Position numbers and translations under genes: made by a program. This document shows positions 21,606-34,502 of a stretch of 64,000 nucleotides of DNA, piece by piece; position 1 is the first letter of the stretch; each line of letters begins with the position of its first letter. This stretch comes from Neurospora tetrasperma FGSC 2508 (taxonomy: Eukaryota > Ascomycota > Sordariomycetes > Sordariales > Sordariaceae): positions 3,190,611 to 3,254,610 of the forward strand of contig NW_009799104.1 in NCBI RefSeq assembly GCF_000213175.1. Reading direction: 5' to 3'. The notes under the pieces were generated by a model, which was given only the letters and a program-made list of their open reading frames with translations, had not been told where the DNA came from and searched no databases.

Positions 21606-24600
21606 CTAAACAAGCACCCACTCGCTTCCTCTCTTGAGGAACTTGTCCAGCATCAGCGTGAGGTCTGACAAGACGAACCGACAAATGTAGAGGGCAAAGA
21701 ATTCCGCCGCATGCCTAGTGCTGAGCTCGAGTCCCACCTGCGTCTTGTCGGCGTGTCGGAGGCCTGGGTCTTCAACTTGGCGAGCGATTTGGTCTGTTTT
21801 TGTTTTTTTTTCCTTTGTTAGCAAATTGGCAAAGGGAAAGATAGCTTGAAGGGAGGGGGGAAAGAGGGAAAGGGCCAGAATAAATAAACATACCAACTAA
21901 TTGAGCCGCATCAAACAATCTCGCCAACGAGCTCATATAATTCGCATTAGGCCCCTGAAACAGCACGTTTCCTACGTCTCTCTTCATCGGTCGGTTCGTC
22001 GGGTGCGTCGTCATCGGCAGACTAGGGCAGATGATATCCTTCCCTGCTCCCTCAATGGGCGTCGACGCCACGTTACCACTGGTCCCACCAGCACCACTGC
22101 TTCCCTTGCCTGCACTGGTCAGGTTCGCTGAGCTGTTTTTGCTTCGCAACCTCCTCCACGAGAAAGCGCTCGTCTTGGCGCTCACGCTGGCTGACCGTGG
22201 CAAGGACCCATCCTCCGCGTGTACTGGGTCCTTGAACGAGGTGGCGTGGGGTCCGACTTCGCTGGCGCCAAGCTTCTTGACTAGGAACTTCTCGACGGAC
22301 TCGATCACCGTTTCGAGAGCTTGCATCTCCTCCAACACGGCGTCCGCATCGCACGTGTCCACCCTGGCAAGCTTCTGTAGTGCGGCAGTCATCAGATCAC
22401 ACTGCGAGATCTTCTCTTCGACGTACTTGAGTTTTACACCCTTGACTCTCCACACGTCCCGTGGGACAAACAGTTTGTTGCTGATGTATCCTCCGCGTGG
22501 GTGGCAGAGGGTCTGGTACAGACAGCGCATAAGCCAGAACGGTCGGAGCAAAACATCGCTCGGGCAAGGCTCGAGTGGTGCTGGCGCATCAGCGAGCGTT
22601 CCGTTCGGCGATCCAGGATCATTGGCAGAGTGGAACTCGGCATCAAACAGATACATGCCCGCTGTTCCGACAACTGTGTCCGCCCTTTCTCGGAACGATC
22701 CAGCTATCGGTGTCGGCATGGATGGAATTGATGGCAGGCGGGTTGTTGAGCCACTGATGCCAAACGGATTACTCACCGGTGTGCCAGGAGACATATCAAA
22801 TACATCATCATTATGCGACACAGAAAGCTTCCGATGCGCGCTCCGCAAGCTCGATGAAGAAAAGGTCTTCTTCAGACTAGGCCGACCAACCGAGGGAGAC
22901 CCTGCGCGAGGCGGGTAGTCGTCCTGCAAGTGAGACGGCAAAGGAGGAGCTCCCCCTTCTCCCATGGATGGGGAAACCACACGCCGGGCGGCAAGAGGAT
23001 TAGCATTGCGATGAGGACCAGCAGACAAGGCTTGTCTCTGTTGCGCAATGTAGTTGTGCGATCGTGCCGGTTGTGGTGGGAATGCTGGCCCGGCTGTGGT
23101 TGGTCCCGGCTGAGCAAGCTTCGTGGTCTCGATCTTCAGCTGCTTCAAGTTTTGGCCAGACAGACGCCGTTGTCTTACGCTCCGATTTGAAGCCCCGGAT
23201 CCCGAAGTTCCTGGTGGTCGATCAGGTAGCTGAGGTAAGGCACCCGCTGGCGGAGGCGGTAATGGGGGTAACGGCCCCTTGGGTTCCGGATGAGTCGGGC
23301 TCTCGCTCACCGTACTAAGTAGCGTTGTGGAGGTATTCTGGTTGGACCCTGTAGAGCTATTCCATGTACGATTCGTGACCCCGCTGGAGTCGGACTCTCG
23401 AGGAATTGATTGCTTGTTGTTCCGTCCAAACGCAAAGTCCTCGATCTGGTACCCTCTCGTCATCTCCTCCAGAAATCGTTCCTCCTCCTCCGAGTCATGG
23501 CCCTCGTCGTAGAAGTCATCGTGCCCTGTCCAACCTCTTTTTCGGTACTCCTCATCTTCCAAGTGTTGCTGTAGCCGTAGTTTCCGCTCCCTTTCGTTCG
23601 CCAATTCGAGCGCATCCATTCCCTCATCCTGTACCTGGTCTCTTGGGTATGAACTTCCCGTGACAGCATCATGCCCATCTGTGTAATACTGATCCTCCGG
23701 CTCAAATCCCTCGTCGTACGCAGCTTCAATAGCGTCGTCCAATGCAGCATCAAATTCGGCTTCCGTATCCCCACTGGCGGCCCGGATATGCTTTCTTCGT
23801 ATTCCTGTTGATGAAGATCGCGAGTGTACCGAAGACGCGCTAGATCCACCAGACTCCTCGATCGGATCAAGCCAAGATATCGACTCGTGACTGGGATCCC
23901 TCTGATGTCCACCATTCGTCTTGTAATTTCTCGAAGTAGCCTGAGCGCCAGACATGGAATAGTCGGGTCGGAACACTTGTTGGCGAGGGACATCCTTCTC
24001 GGGCGCCGGTGGAGGTGGCGGTGGCTGAGCGGGTGATAAAGGTCTCCGAGGCAATAGTGGCGGTGGCATGTAGGCATTATCCATCGGTGCCTTTTCAAAT
24101 CGTGCCTTGGAAAACGAAGACTGTAGCGAGTATTGCTCGCTAAGGTAGGAAGTAGGGCCATTGGAACCCCCCGGTGTCTGGAGAGTTAACGTGGGTGGTG
24201 CTGGCGGTCTACCGGACGGTGGTTGTCGTCTGAACTGAGTCTGAACAGAGAGGCTAGGCTCCCGAGTGCGGCTACGTTCCCGGGTGTAGGTTGAGAGCAT
24301 CGGCTCGTCGTCAGACACTTCTCCATTGTAAGCCTGAGCACGCATGTATCCCCGTTCATCGTAGCTTTCGGGCTCTTCTGGAAGCGCCTTCTCATCCAGA
24401 CTATCACCGAGGATCTCGTTAAGTTCCTCAATTCTTCCCACGTATGTTTGATGCTATTGACATGGTTGGTATCAGTGGTTCAAAGCTTCGAGAGCAATAA
24501 CATGCGAGTCACCTACAATGGCTTCCAATTTCCTGCGATCCACCTCTACCGAAGTTCGCTGCAATACCTCCTGTAATAGGTGACAAGCTTCCGTGTAGGC

Positions 24601-25863
24601 CCTCCTGGCGGCCTCAAAGTCTTGCCCATTGTCGAGTTGTACTGCGGTATTGGCCTTTGACAGTGCCTCAGAAAGCATTGCCTTTTTGTCGGAGCGATGG
24701 CGCTGGCGATCTCGGTTTCGGTTTGACGCAGTCGAATCAGTACTTGACTTTGCGCCATGCGACCTCCCTCGCGATTGCCCTCGGGGGTCGCCGTTTTGTG
24801 TATATTGGGGCATCATGCGGTCTGGCGCGAGTTCTGCCGGAGGTAGCAACCCCGCTGCTTGATGTGACCGTGGCAACGATCCTGGTGTGTCTTCTGGGAT
24901 CTGCGGAGCACCATCCCAGAAGGCGGCGTTGTCGTCAGGAGGCGGCCGAAGATAATACCGCCTGGGTGGTACCGGTGATTGCTTCCCAATCTCACTGGCC
25001 TGGTGCCGGAATGCCTCTACCAAAGAAGGCCCGGTCGAAATGCGTGGCAGGCTAGGTAAGGGCGGAATCGGATGACGCAGGGGTGAATCACTGCGGCCTC
25101 GGAGGTGGCTTACAGAGCGCGGAGAGATTTCTGACGTCGAGGGTCGGCGTTTGTGTGACTTTTGACCAGGTGAGTCTTCCCTCTCTTTCCCACTATCCCA
25201 CCCAATGCGCCAACTGGAACCAACACCGTTTGAGCCTTTACTTGACGCGGACGAGACAGACCAGCGATTGAAGTTTCTAAGACGATCGCCTATGCTACTC
25301 GAGCTCCCAGATCGCGAATGACCTCGCTTATGCGATGGAGGTTTCAGGCCTTTGGTCGAGTCTGGTGATGCTGGGCCGTGGAGTAGTGGCTCATTGAACG
25401 ATTCCAGAAGGTCTTGGGACGGTCGCGAGTCAGTCGGGACTTTGGGCGGAAGACGGTCGGGTGGAAAGGGACTGAAGGTTGATTGATTATGTTCGGCCGC
25501 GGTGGGCACCGTCACAGTGCCAAAGCGCTCAGAGTGTTGTTGTTGTTGTTGTTGTTGTCGCGGTGGTGGCGGCGGAGGTCGGCTGGGTCGCTGCCCCTGG
25601 GGATAGGGGTTCCGTAAACCGGGGCTGATGAAGTCCCGGTCCGGCAGCCGTGTTCGCAGCGACGGCGAGGACGTGTACGAGGCAGAGCCAGCAAAAGTGG
25701 TGACGGTCGCGGGCGGCGTCCGGGCAGAGGAGAGATCGGTGGCTGAGGCAGACGACCCAGGGTTGTTGGACGAGGTCGGGATCTTGGACGAGGTCGAGGT
25801 CGAGGTCGCGGGTGCGGGCGGTGCTGGTGGAGGTGGTGCTATGGTGAAATGGGGCAAGGGCAT
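21606..25863 (-). CDS. MIT-domain protein, large and mostly disordered (1,364 aa, 3 exons)
   Basis: Exons are 24517-25863, 21894-24453 and 21606-21793. Both introns have consensus sites (GTAGGT...AATAG; GTATGT...ACAG). The first splice joins RRKLEAI to HQTYVGRIEEL, which completes a MIT (microtubule interacting and transport) three-helix domain at about residues 393-462. MIT domains bind ESCRT-III tails in endosomal sorting and cytokinesis. The N-terminal 380 residues are Pro/Ser-rich with a poly-Gln run. Residues of about 460-1,080 are disordered and acidic, with Pro-rich blocks. The C-terminal part (after about 1,080) is better ordered: it includes KLKYVEEKISQCDLMTAALQKL and, in the last exon, helical sequence ending in FLKRGSEWVLV. 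This layout fits a conserved fungal MIT protein of unknown exact role. Confidence 0.88.
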
Positions 25864-26277
25864 CGCTAAGGGTCGAAAGGGGAAGCCAAGTCGGCCACTC
25901 CCCTACCCTGGAAAATATGGAGGTCGCACTCGCTCGTTGGCTGCCCTGGGACCTGGGTGTAGTAAAACCAGGGGGGGACCAGATGGAAACGACAGGGGGA
26001 GGACAACCAGGGGAGACAGAGTGCACGGCGAGGTGGGATTGATTGGGCAATGACGGGATATGCAAGCCAGATTGGGGGTCAGCACTGGAGCTTTGTCGTT
26101 ATTCGCACTGCCTGGTGAGGTGAGGTGAGGTTCGGTTGCTTAAGTTAAGTTCAGTTGTAGTTCCCAGAACTTAAAACGCGAGATCAGGTTATGGGTGCGG
26201 ATGGTCCTGTCTTTCAGTTCACTCCTGCCCTCGCCTCGCCTTCCTCTTCCACTAGGTATTGTCTTGTTTTCCTTTTT

Positions 26278-26334
26278 CCTTCTTTTTTTTCTTTTTTCTT
26301 TTTTCTTTTTCTTTTTCTTTTTTTTCCCCTTTTG
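26278..26334. repeat. polypyrimidine (T/C)n tract
   Basis: The stretch is almost purely T with scattered C (CTTTTTT units). It lies in the upstream region of the minus-strand MIT gene; polypyrimidine or polypurine tracts are frequent in fungal promoters, but no specific function is shown. Confidence 0.7.
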
Positions 26335-26868
26335 ATGGAAATCCCCGGGTGCCCTGCTGTTTGGCTGCTCGTCCCGATGTATGGCTCCAGACAACCGGAG
26401 CGGTTTTGCTTTTTGGTTAAGCGACCGGATTTCCTCGGTGTAGCGTAGCAGCGACGCTTTTTGCTTGCCGGGGTTGGCCAATGGAAATGGCGGACGGGAT
26501 TCGATGATAGATTGGGTGCGGATTGGCGTTGTGCCCCTGTCTCTGCCGGTACTACTGGGTACACTAGCTCTTGTCTTGGGGTCTGTGGACGCCGCCGTGT
26601 AATTGCGCGTCAATGGATATTCCTGGGTGGTCCCTGATGTCGACGATGGGATGCTGATCTCGAGACGGGATTCGTGCAATCCAATCTGCTGAAGGGAATG
26701 GTGTGCAGGGTGCGGCTGTTACACTGAACTGGGAGGCGGTTGTCGACGCTTTGAGTGGTAACACATAACGGCGGCCTTTGAGTGGTCAATGGTGGCTATT
26801 AGCTGGAAAGAGAAGGTAGCGTGCTGTGTGCCGAAGTCCGTCGCGTTACATAGGTGTGTCTGGGTAGG

Positions 26869-26899
26869 TGGATGGATCGATGGATCGATGGATGGATGG
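26869..26899. repeat. (GGAT/CGAT)n tetranucleotide repeat
   Basis: GGAT and CGAT units alternate (GGATGGATCGATGGATCGATGGATGGATGG-like) over about 31 bases. It is intergenic. Confidence 0.8.
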
Positions 26900-28878
26900 C
26901 TTGGGGTGGCAGAGACTGAAGGACAAGGCAAGACAAGACAAATGTGGGCGTGAACTTGTGAAGAGTGACGGGAGATGGATCGGATTTCCCCTCCTCGGAT
27001 TGCGAATGCATGGAGCAGCTGGAGACTGGACTGGCTGCCCGAGAGCGAGGACCACCAAGACTACCTCTACACTAGTGTAGGTACTCTTTAGAGTGCTCCG
27101 ACCCCCGGGGTTTGACTGTGAGTAGAGGTAGGTATAAGGTAACAGATACTATAGTAAAAGATGGGAGCTGTGATTTTTATCATCAACCATGGCTCTTCAA
27201 CCGCTTTTTTAAGCCTCAGTTTAGACGCCCTATATCTACCCAATGTACCATGATGCAGTCATAGTACGTAGTCGTTTCTTTTTTTTTCGCTTTTCTTGAT
27301 CTCTTCCCTGCTTTGGCTCGTCTCGTCTTGTCGCATTGTCGGCCGGCAGTCAGGTCGCTGTGTCCCAAATGGAAAGTCACACTCAGGCTCTCAGCTACCT
27401 AGAGGTACCAGTAGGTATCCAAGTGGGGAGACCCGACCTATGACCCGCGCCGGAGATCCAATCCAACTAAACTAATCCACACACGGCAGGTCCCCGCCAA
27501 TGCCAAATTAGTCCAAGAAAACGTGAGGTGGTGGTGCCTGAAGAGCGACGGCCATCTCAGCTGGAGGCTTCAAGTGCCGCCGCAGGAACAGCAACCCACA
27601 GCGCTCATCACTGTTCCTGTTAGAGGATAGGTACAAGTTCTGATTGGTTGAAATGAAAACTGAAAGATGTCCATCATCAAATTGTGGAGACACCTAGTCA
27701 GAGGAACCTAAGCGGGACCTGGGGCCCGGGCGAGATTCGGGGATTCAGATCAACGAAACGTCGGTGCGCGCAAGATGTCTTAATGCAGCCGAGGGTAGGT
27801 ACCTCAGCTACTTTCAACTAACGAGGTTGTATGTGTCTGAACCGCGTTTGCTGATAAGAAACTTCAAAAGATGCACTTGACCACTAGTGTAGGTAACGGA
27901 ATGGCGTGTTAAGAAGGGGGATGAGGGGGGATCACAATCAACCGCTGGTGGAGCCTCTCAAGGATTTCCCATTTCGTGCTTCACAGTTTCCCCCCACGTG
28001 CGTGCTTTGAGCTTCAGTTCCCCCAAAGACCTCCAACGGTTCCTTCGCTCCCCTTGCTCGCCATCATCTCGATCTTGTCTAAGATCATCTCGATGTTGAG
28101 TAACATTTTGAAATGATTTCTTGCATTTTGGCGTCTTGATGTCTATTTGGCTTTCTACCCCCCAACCCGATTTTCTACCTGCTTCCCCAATCGAGGGGGG
28201 CATCGATTCCTTTGAATACATACAAAGTATAGGGCCGGTCGTATTGACAACACCCCCAGACACACCACAAACGTCAAGCATGATGGCTCCTATGATATCA
28301 GCGCCATCGACTCATCTACTTATTCCTATTTCCCATGCCAATGCTTCCACATATAACGCCAAGTTTACAAATGGGCGTCACTCGGCTCTCTTACCATCTT
28401 GGCACCTTTGATAAGTCCAAAACGCATAATGTTTCATGCTTGCCTCATCCTGGTCGCCGTCGGCCGTTGCGGGACCATTAGTGACCGTGTAGTATTTTCA
28501 TCGACGGTCGGTAGCTGGAAAGCCGCCGTCATGGGAAAATTACGGAAAAAGGATAGGACTGGATGAAAAGTATGGTCCCAGAAATATTCTTGTTTGATTC
28601 CAAGGTTCCTTCTTCGACCCCCCCCCCAAAAAAAACCCCGAAAGTCGTTGTTCCGCGGTATATAGTGGTATCAAGTGCTGAGTTCTGCCATAAAAGGACA
28701 GAATGACACGCTCGCTTGCTTTGTGTTTCCCGGCCCTGCCTGGTATGATATCTGACTTCAACGAATGTCCAAAAAGTGTTTCAAAAACCCACCCATCCAT
28801 GTTGTTTTGCCCCTCTATATCCCCCATCCATGCTCAACTCTCCGACTGTTGCTGTGCAACCTTGCGTCATCTCTCTGT

Positions 28879-31470
28879 TTATGTAGCCGCCGACCGTGAT
28901 GACCGGACTGATCGTGCGTAGTTGGATATCGGTGGTTTCTGTCCATACACAAAGTATCTGGACATGATGATGTCAGTATCGGGTGCTTGGCTTAACCCTG
29001 GTAGCTCTAAGGAACAGTCAAGGTTCAAGGCGAAAGGAAAAAAAGAGGACTTACGTCAAAAAGTAGAAATGTATCCGCAGATTCCTGATATCCTTTCTCA
29101 CATCCACCAAAAATACCTCCACCGCTTCTGGCGACATCCCCAGCCCCTTTGTGAATATAGTCATGCTCATAGCATGCAAACCCTCAAGAAAGTTGGTCAT
29201 CTGCCACACGCCCGTCACTTTTTGCTCCTTCCCTTTGGGCCACGGGTTCCCCGGTATCACGAGCTTCTCCTCAACCACATTGATGAACCCGGCTTCTTCC
29301 ATCCACTGCTTGTACCTTCTCGGTGCGAGCATGTCTCTCCCAAGTCGTTGACCGCCCTCAATGTACATCCGTGACCAGCGCTCAAGGGCGGTGCCAGCGA
29401 TGCTGCCATCCACTGATTGTATGTGGGGATAGTAGTCCTGCCACTCCATCCAGCCGCCAGGGTTCAATTGCCGAAAGGCCGACATCATAACTTCTTTGTG
29501 TGAGTTGAAGGCGTGGAACAGTAAGCGAACGTGGACGTAGTCGAACTGTTGCGAGAAAATCCACTCATCCTCGGCGTCATCTATCTCGAAATGGCAGTTG
29601 GGAGGTACACTGATTGGTGAAAGGAGTTGGTTAGCCTGTTGACGGTGATCCGAGGCTCCGACCGCATGCCCATGTTTGAACAAACAGCAATGGGTAACTA
29701 CTTACTACTCGGGCTGTATAGGACTTAGATCAGTCCCAACTACATGAGCCGCTGGATTTTGTATCGCTAAAGACACAAATTGTTAGTCGTACAGGGCTCG
29801 AAGCCTCATTGTATTTCTCTTGCTTACCAAACTCAATGGCCCATATACCAGTCCCTATTGATCTTCGTTAGTGGCATTTCGTCCAATCTGGCCTGAACAA
29901 GCCTTACCTGTACCAATGTCGAGGACTGACTGTGGATTTGTGACTGGCGCTAACCCAAACTTCCCCTTCAGCATGCGCATAAACACGGCATGTTGTAGAT
30001 CTGTCAGCGAGGGGTGTTAATATTCCGAAACCATAAATCCGACCCTCGGTGATCTCGTCCGTAAAAACTCACCCAATCGGTCCTGCTCAATCTTTTCCAC
30101 GTAAAATCCCACGGTCAGCTCCCATACGTAACCCTCAAGAAAAGGCCAAACGTAACACTAACTTTGTCATTGGGCATCCAGTACTCTGCCGGTCCAAGGT
30201 CAGTTCCCGTCCACGTGAAAGGTTGCACCCGAGACACTTACTGCCCTGTTTGTACCTGTGGAACGTCCTCCCATGTTCTTCAATGTAGTTGTAAATGCTG
30301 GATCGTAACGAGGATGTCGACAGCCTATAAGAGCGGGGCGCACAAAAAAATGCAAAACTGTCAGATAGCCGTTCACGTCCCGCCAGTAGTGAAACCTTGA
30401 GGGGAGGGAAGGATATGTGGGAGAGCGCTGCAAGAAAAAAGGACTGTTTCCACTTACGCCCCTGTTATGTCGCCCATAGCCGAGTCTGCGTCGGAGTCCA
30501 CCTGGTTCTCGCGAGTATATGTTCAGCACCCGTCCTTGCTTTGTGCCGCGTTCGTTGAGCCGCTTCCCGTTCAGGTCCGCTACCAGCACTTGCTAACTCC
30601 ATTCATCCGTGAGGGAAGTCCTGGAAAAATTACCATTTGCTCACTTACACTCAGCCCAGCTGAATCTTGCCCGCTATTGATATGGTCACCCGACAGCATG
30701 GTCTCCCCTTCCGGATCGTTATTCGCGACATGGCGGGCGAAAGTTGGGTCGTTTGACGGTAGATCCTCGAGACCTGTAGCCGCCGTCACATACGACGAAG
30801 TAGACACCGCTGATTCGGAAACGGGCGTGTACACGTACAACGATGACGGATGTGTTGATGAGGACGAAGCTGACGCGACTGATGTTGACGGTTGTTGTTG
30901 TTCCTGTTCTGATGCTGCGGCTTCAGTGGCCTTGCCGTCGCGGAAGGGCTCGTTGGATTGATGGGTGTGTCGGAAGCATGAAACGTCGCCGGGGACACTT
31001 GGCGCAGTCTTTGAGCGTGTCGGTTGTGTTAGTGGTCGTGGCGGCAAGGGCAACGGAGAAGCTGGTGTTGGTAGTCGCGTCGTTGTTCGTGTTGGTGATG
31101 GGCTTGCTAATCCTGTTGGTAGTTGCGTCGGGTTCGTCTGTGCTCGCTCTGGTACTGGGGCGGGTTTTGGAGTCGGTTTGGAGGCCAAAGCTGACAAGTT
31201 TGGCAACGAAGATGACAACGGGAAAGGCAGCGGCGACGGCGATTGTAATGGCGATTGCAAAGTACTTGATTGCGAATGTTGTGATGGTGGTCGTGGTGGT
31301 GGCGGCGGCGATTGATATGAAGGATACTGGCGGTTCTGTTGCTGCTGGGTCGGCTGATTGAGCGCTGGACTCGGTGGTTCTTGGTTGTAATGATCGGCTT
31401 GGTGTGGTCGCTTCCCCTTTCCCTTCCATTCCCCCTTCCCCTCTCCCCCCGGAACTTCAGACATTTCCAC
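28879..31470 (-). CDS. LaeA/UMTA-like SAM-dependent methyltransferase (601 aa, 10 exons)
   Basis: Exons on the minus strand are 30649-31470, 30458-30501, 30242-30324, 30163-30185, 30073-30091, 29908-30000, 29828-29854, 29706-29766, 29055-29609 and 28879-28957. Every junction has GT/AG and keeps frame; four exons are under 45 nt. The first 274 residues are Pro/Ser/Gln-rich and disordered. Then DSDADSAMGDITG and YIEEHGRTFHRYKQGKYWMPND lead into the class I methyltransferase fold, with SAM motif I VLDIGTGTGIWAIEFA (about 356-371). VVGTDLSPIQP and VPPNCHFEIDDAEDEW follow, and the protein ends with YFVYGQKP and a short basic tail. This order is typical of the UMTA/LaeA group, some of which regulate secondary metabolism while others are uncharacterised. 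No biosynthetic cluster surrounds it, so a specific role is not assigned. Confidence 0.9.
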
Positions 31471-34429
31471 GTGTTCCCGCGCTCGCTATTTTTCCTCCCC
31501 CTTCTCGTTTGACGACCAACGACTGTTGACTTCCACTTGGACCGAATGTCGTGTCGCACCGTAACACCCGTATCTTTTCGGCGACGCCTCTCAGCCGTCG
31601 AGACTCGGGACTCGGTGATGACGACTCGGACGGCGTTGGTTACTGAATGGCGCGATTGCTGATCCTCGATAGGCTGTGGGGGTGTTTCCTGGTTCTCGGG
31701 GCGATCTTCCCGTTCGCGGAGGTGGCCGATGGGCGTCAGCGTCGGCGTCGCGCGAGCTGGCTGGCGAGGTATGTTGTTGGATGGAAGCACAAACGGCAAA
31801 CCGCAAAACCGACGCTTGTCCCCTTCTGCTGCTGACTGGATGCTGACTGATTGACGGACTGCTACTACTCGTTGCTCGTTTCTCGTTGGATTGCCACTGG
31901 AGGAGTTTCCCCGCCGCCAACACGTGGCGCTGGATGTTGGCCCGTTGTGGCCCGTTGAATGGGACGTTGTGTGCGGTGCTCCGTGACCCGTCGCGCCGGG
32001 AGAGGGCGGCGGGTGAGGTTCGGTCGGGTAGGGCGGCCGCTGCTGGATGTCAGGTCAGGTCGTTCTGGAGTCGCTGCTGGACTGGAGTCTGGGCTTTCCA
32101 CTTTCAGGGCAGAGGTCGTACAGGAAGGGGACATGATGGGCGAGCGACAGCCCCAGGTGATGGGGCCAACCAACGGGCAACAAGCGTGCACAAAGCGGTA
32201 AAGCTTCCAGTTGGTCGAAGCTGGCGAACAGTCCCCGTCGCTCCCGGTCTCGATTCCCGGCGCGTCAGCTGCTGTGGTAGGGGTGCCCCAGCATTGTTAG
32301 CACCGGAATAGCGTACCCGTAACCGCAACGGCCGGTGGGAAAGGTTAGGAACCTTGCCTTTCCAATTTCATTCCAGAATGCCCCGTCAGCGAGATTGATT
32401 CTGTCCACCGTCTGTCGACCAAGAGCCTCAGGCTGACATGCCCAATCTCTGCCGGAAGCCCTGCCGGACGTCGCTACATTTCTGGGCTGCCGTGGTGCAT
32501 GATTGAGCCCAGAACAGCCAGCTGGCGGCCAAGACTTGTACACAGCGAACCGCTGGAGAGGAAGGTATGCCTGCCAGGTGACAGCAGGTGATGCCCTGCA
32601 TATGCATTCGTTGCTTCTGCCTGCGCAATTATTTGATCCTCCAACACCGCACCTCCAGTCATCTCCTTTGATTTCCCATCTTCATCCATCCCAGCTGAGA
32701 ATAATCGACCAGGTCAAGGAACACCCTGATAAACCATTACTACCGTCATCAATATTGACCGCCGCTTCAAAGTACACTACCAGTCCAGGCAACACTTATA
32801 AATACTTCAGCAATAGCCCGTTTCGTGTCGGCCTGTCATCCTTGCTGATATCACAGTTATCAATCGATGGTGTGTCGCAACATCTAAAACGAATCAAGCG
32901 AAAAGGAGTTGATCCTCTCACCACGGTTACCATTGCAACCAAAGGAAGCATGAAGGAAACGAGATCAGAGGTTTTTACGGAGTACAAAAAAGGAGACGAG
33001 ATTGTACTTGAGATGATGATGTGTTCGGACCGGCGACCACCTCTCCAACAATGGACGCCTTGGAAGAGATCAGTGTCACCGTAATGTCGCACCCAAGACC
33101 ACCCAAGACCTAAAAGAGGAAAGAAATGGAAGACCTGCCCCCCCCCTTCTTGTGCGAATCCCTTCCACTCCCTCGTTCCGCCATTCCAATGCTCCCCCAC
33201 ATCCCTCAGATTTCTGGTCGCTTGGTCGGTCATCGCCGGTCACCTATCTCTACGCTCGCAAGTGCTGAAAGGTCTGTTACTTACCCGTGGAGATGGGTAC
33301 ATGTTCAGCTCTCAAAATTGTTGCCAAGCAAGACAACACGAGACCTCGCCCCCTATGAATGAATATGTTGACCAGGACCTTCCCCTTCCTTCACGTCGAG
33401 TTTCATGCCAAAAGTGCGAAAAATGGCCTCCTATCTTGTTATATTGCGATCGTGTTCCTTAAGTCAAGTCCCCCCTCCCCCCTTCCTTTTTTTTATTATG
33501 TTTTTTTTTCATTTTCATTTCGTTGTGTTTTGTCTCACTCGAGCTCTCGTCATCTCTAGGAACTTCGTTCGATCTGGTTTCGGGGCTCCGGACCCCACTC
33601 CGGCCTCGGCCCGGGCCTTGGAGTCCCGTCCCGACGTAGCCCCACAAACCTGTGGGGTCGAATGCGTCCGTGCCCGTCGGGCTTACCGGCCGGCTCCCAC
33701 TTCAACGTTTTTTTCCCCAAGAATGTTTCCCGATTTGCCAAGGTTCGGGAGACTTACAAGTCTTGTTGCACTTTTCAAAGCCCCGCCACAACCCCATCTC
33801 CGAGCTTCATTGAGTAAGAGAAAAGTCAACATGATGCCAGCTCTGAATTTGGGCTCTTTGGGAGCTTGTCATCGTTGAATTTCTGAACTCAAGATTTGCC
33901 TCCAAGCATGGTCAACGTGCCGCTGAAAATATACTATTTTGCCAATCCAACGAATATCTCAACATTCATACTTCAGTCGCGCTTCGTAAGGCGTCTTCGA
34001 CTTTCCAATCTTTCTCAAGCATATATGGTGCTACAGAGGTGACGGCTAGCTACTGTTGTCCTAGAAATACGCGTGGAAGACGGGCAGTCGGCGACTTCAG
34101 GCGGTGACGTGTACCCGTGTTGCGAAATCCCCTTTACTCTTTCTGGGGGGCGGAGATGGAAACCCCGATGAAACACTCTTGGCATCGACTTTCTTATGAG
34201 CTCCCAATTGCCCCGAGAATCGGTGTTAGTGAACGTCGCAGTCGTCGACAGCGCTCCCTCCATTGGCGCGCAGGGGAAAGTGGCGGAACGTCATGGGGCA
34301 ACTCCTTTCTGAGCAGTTTTACTGACGAAGATCAATCAGAGGGAAATTGTAAACATATTACGAAAGTGAGGTGGCATTCGATTTCAAGGTCCAGCCTTTA
34401 ACCGGATTTCGAGTACCCCTGAAACACCC

Positions 34430-34436
34430 GGCTAAA
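34430..34436 (+). promoter_or_regulatory. candidate XlnR/XLR-1 binding site GGCTAAA
   Basis: The heptamer GGCTAAA is the published consensus of the xylanolytic activator XlnR and its orthologues. It lies about 460 bases upstream of the xylanase start codon, a usual distance. Binding is inferred from the match and the context. Confidence 0.55.
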
Positions 34437-34496
34437 ACTGGAGGTCATTCTTATACTCGATGGAGTATACTTGACCGATTGGCGGCGTTTCTTTCT

Positions 34497-34502
34497 GCGG
34501 GG
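34497..34502 (+). promoter_or_regulatory. candidate CreA/CRE-1 site (SYGGRG)
   Basis: GCGGGG fits the carbon-catabolite repressor consensus SYGGRG and lies about 395 bases before the xylanase start. The motif is short and occurs often by chance. Confidence 0.3.

Larger units (their letters stand above)
25864..28878. other. intergenic: promoter of the MIT gene and 3' side of the methyltransferase gene
   Basis: Nothing in this 3-kb stretch looks like a gene. It holds a T/C-rich tract at 26278-26334, about 420 bases upstream of the MIT-gene start, and a GGAT/GATC-type tetranucleotide run at 26869-26899. A perfect 14-bp palindrome at 27067-27080 is partly repeated at 27882-27895. Several short AGGTACC/TAGGTA motifs lie between 27060 and 27810. 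The open frames are motif-free. Confidence 0.45.

Noticed and set aside
22031-22918. 295-codon plus-strand open frame
   Set aside because: It lies opposite the MIT-domain gene and is Ser/Arg-rich shadow sequence.
28879-31470. Secondary-metabolite or RiPP gene cluster around the methyltransferase
   Set aside because: No synthase, oxidase, transporter or precursor repeat gene lies nearby; the methyltransferase stands alone.
32503-33233. Overlapping open frames of 193 (plus) and 145 (minus) codons
   Set aside because: Neither shows a domain, signal peptide or continuation over splice sites.
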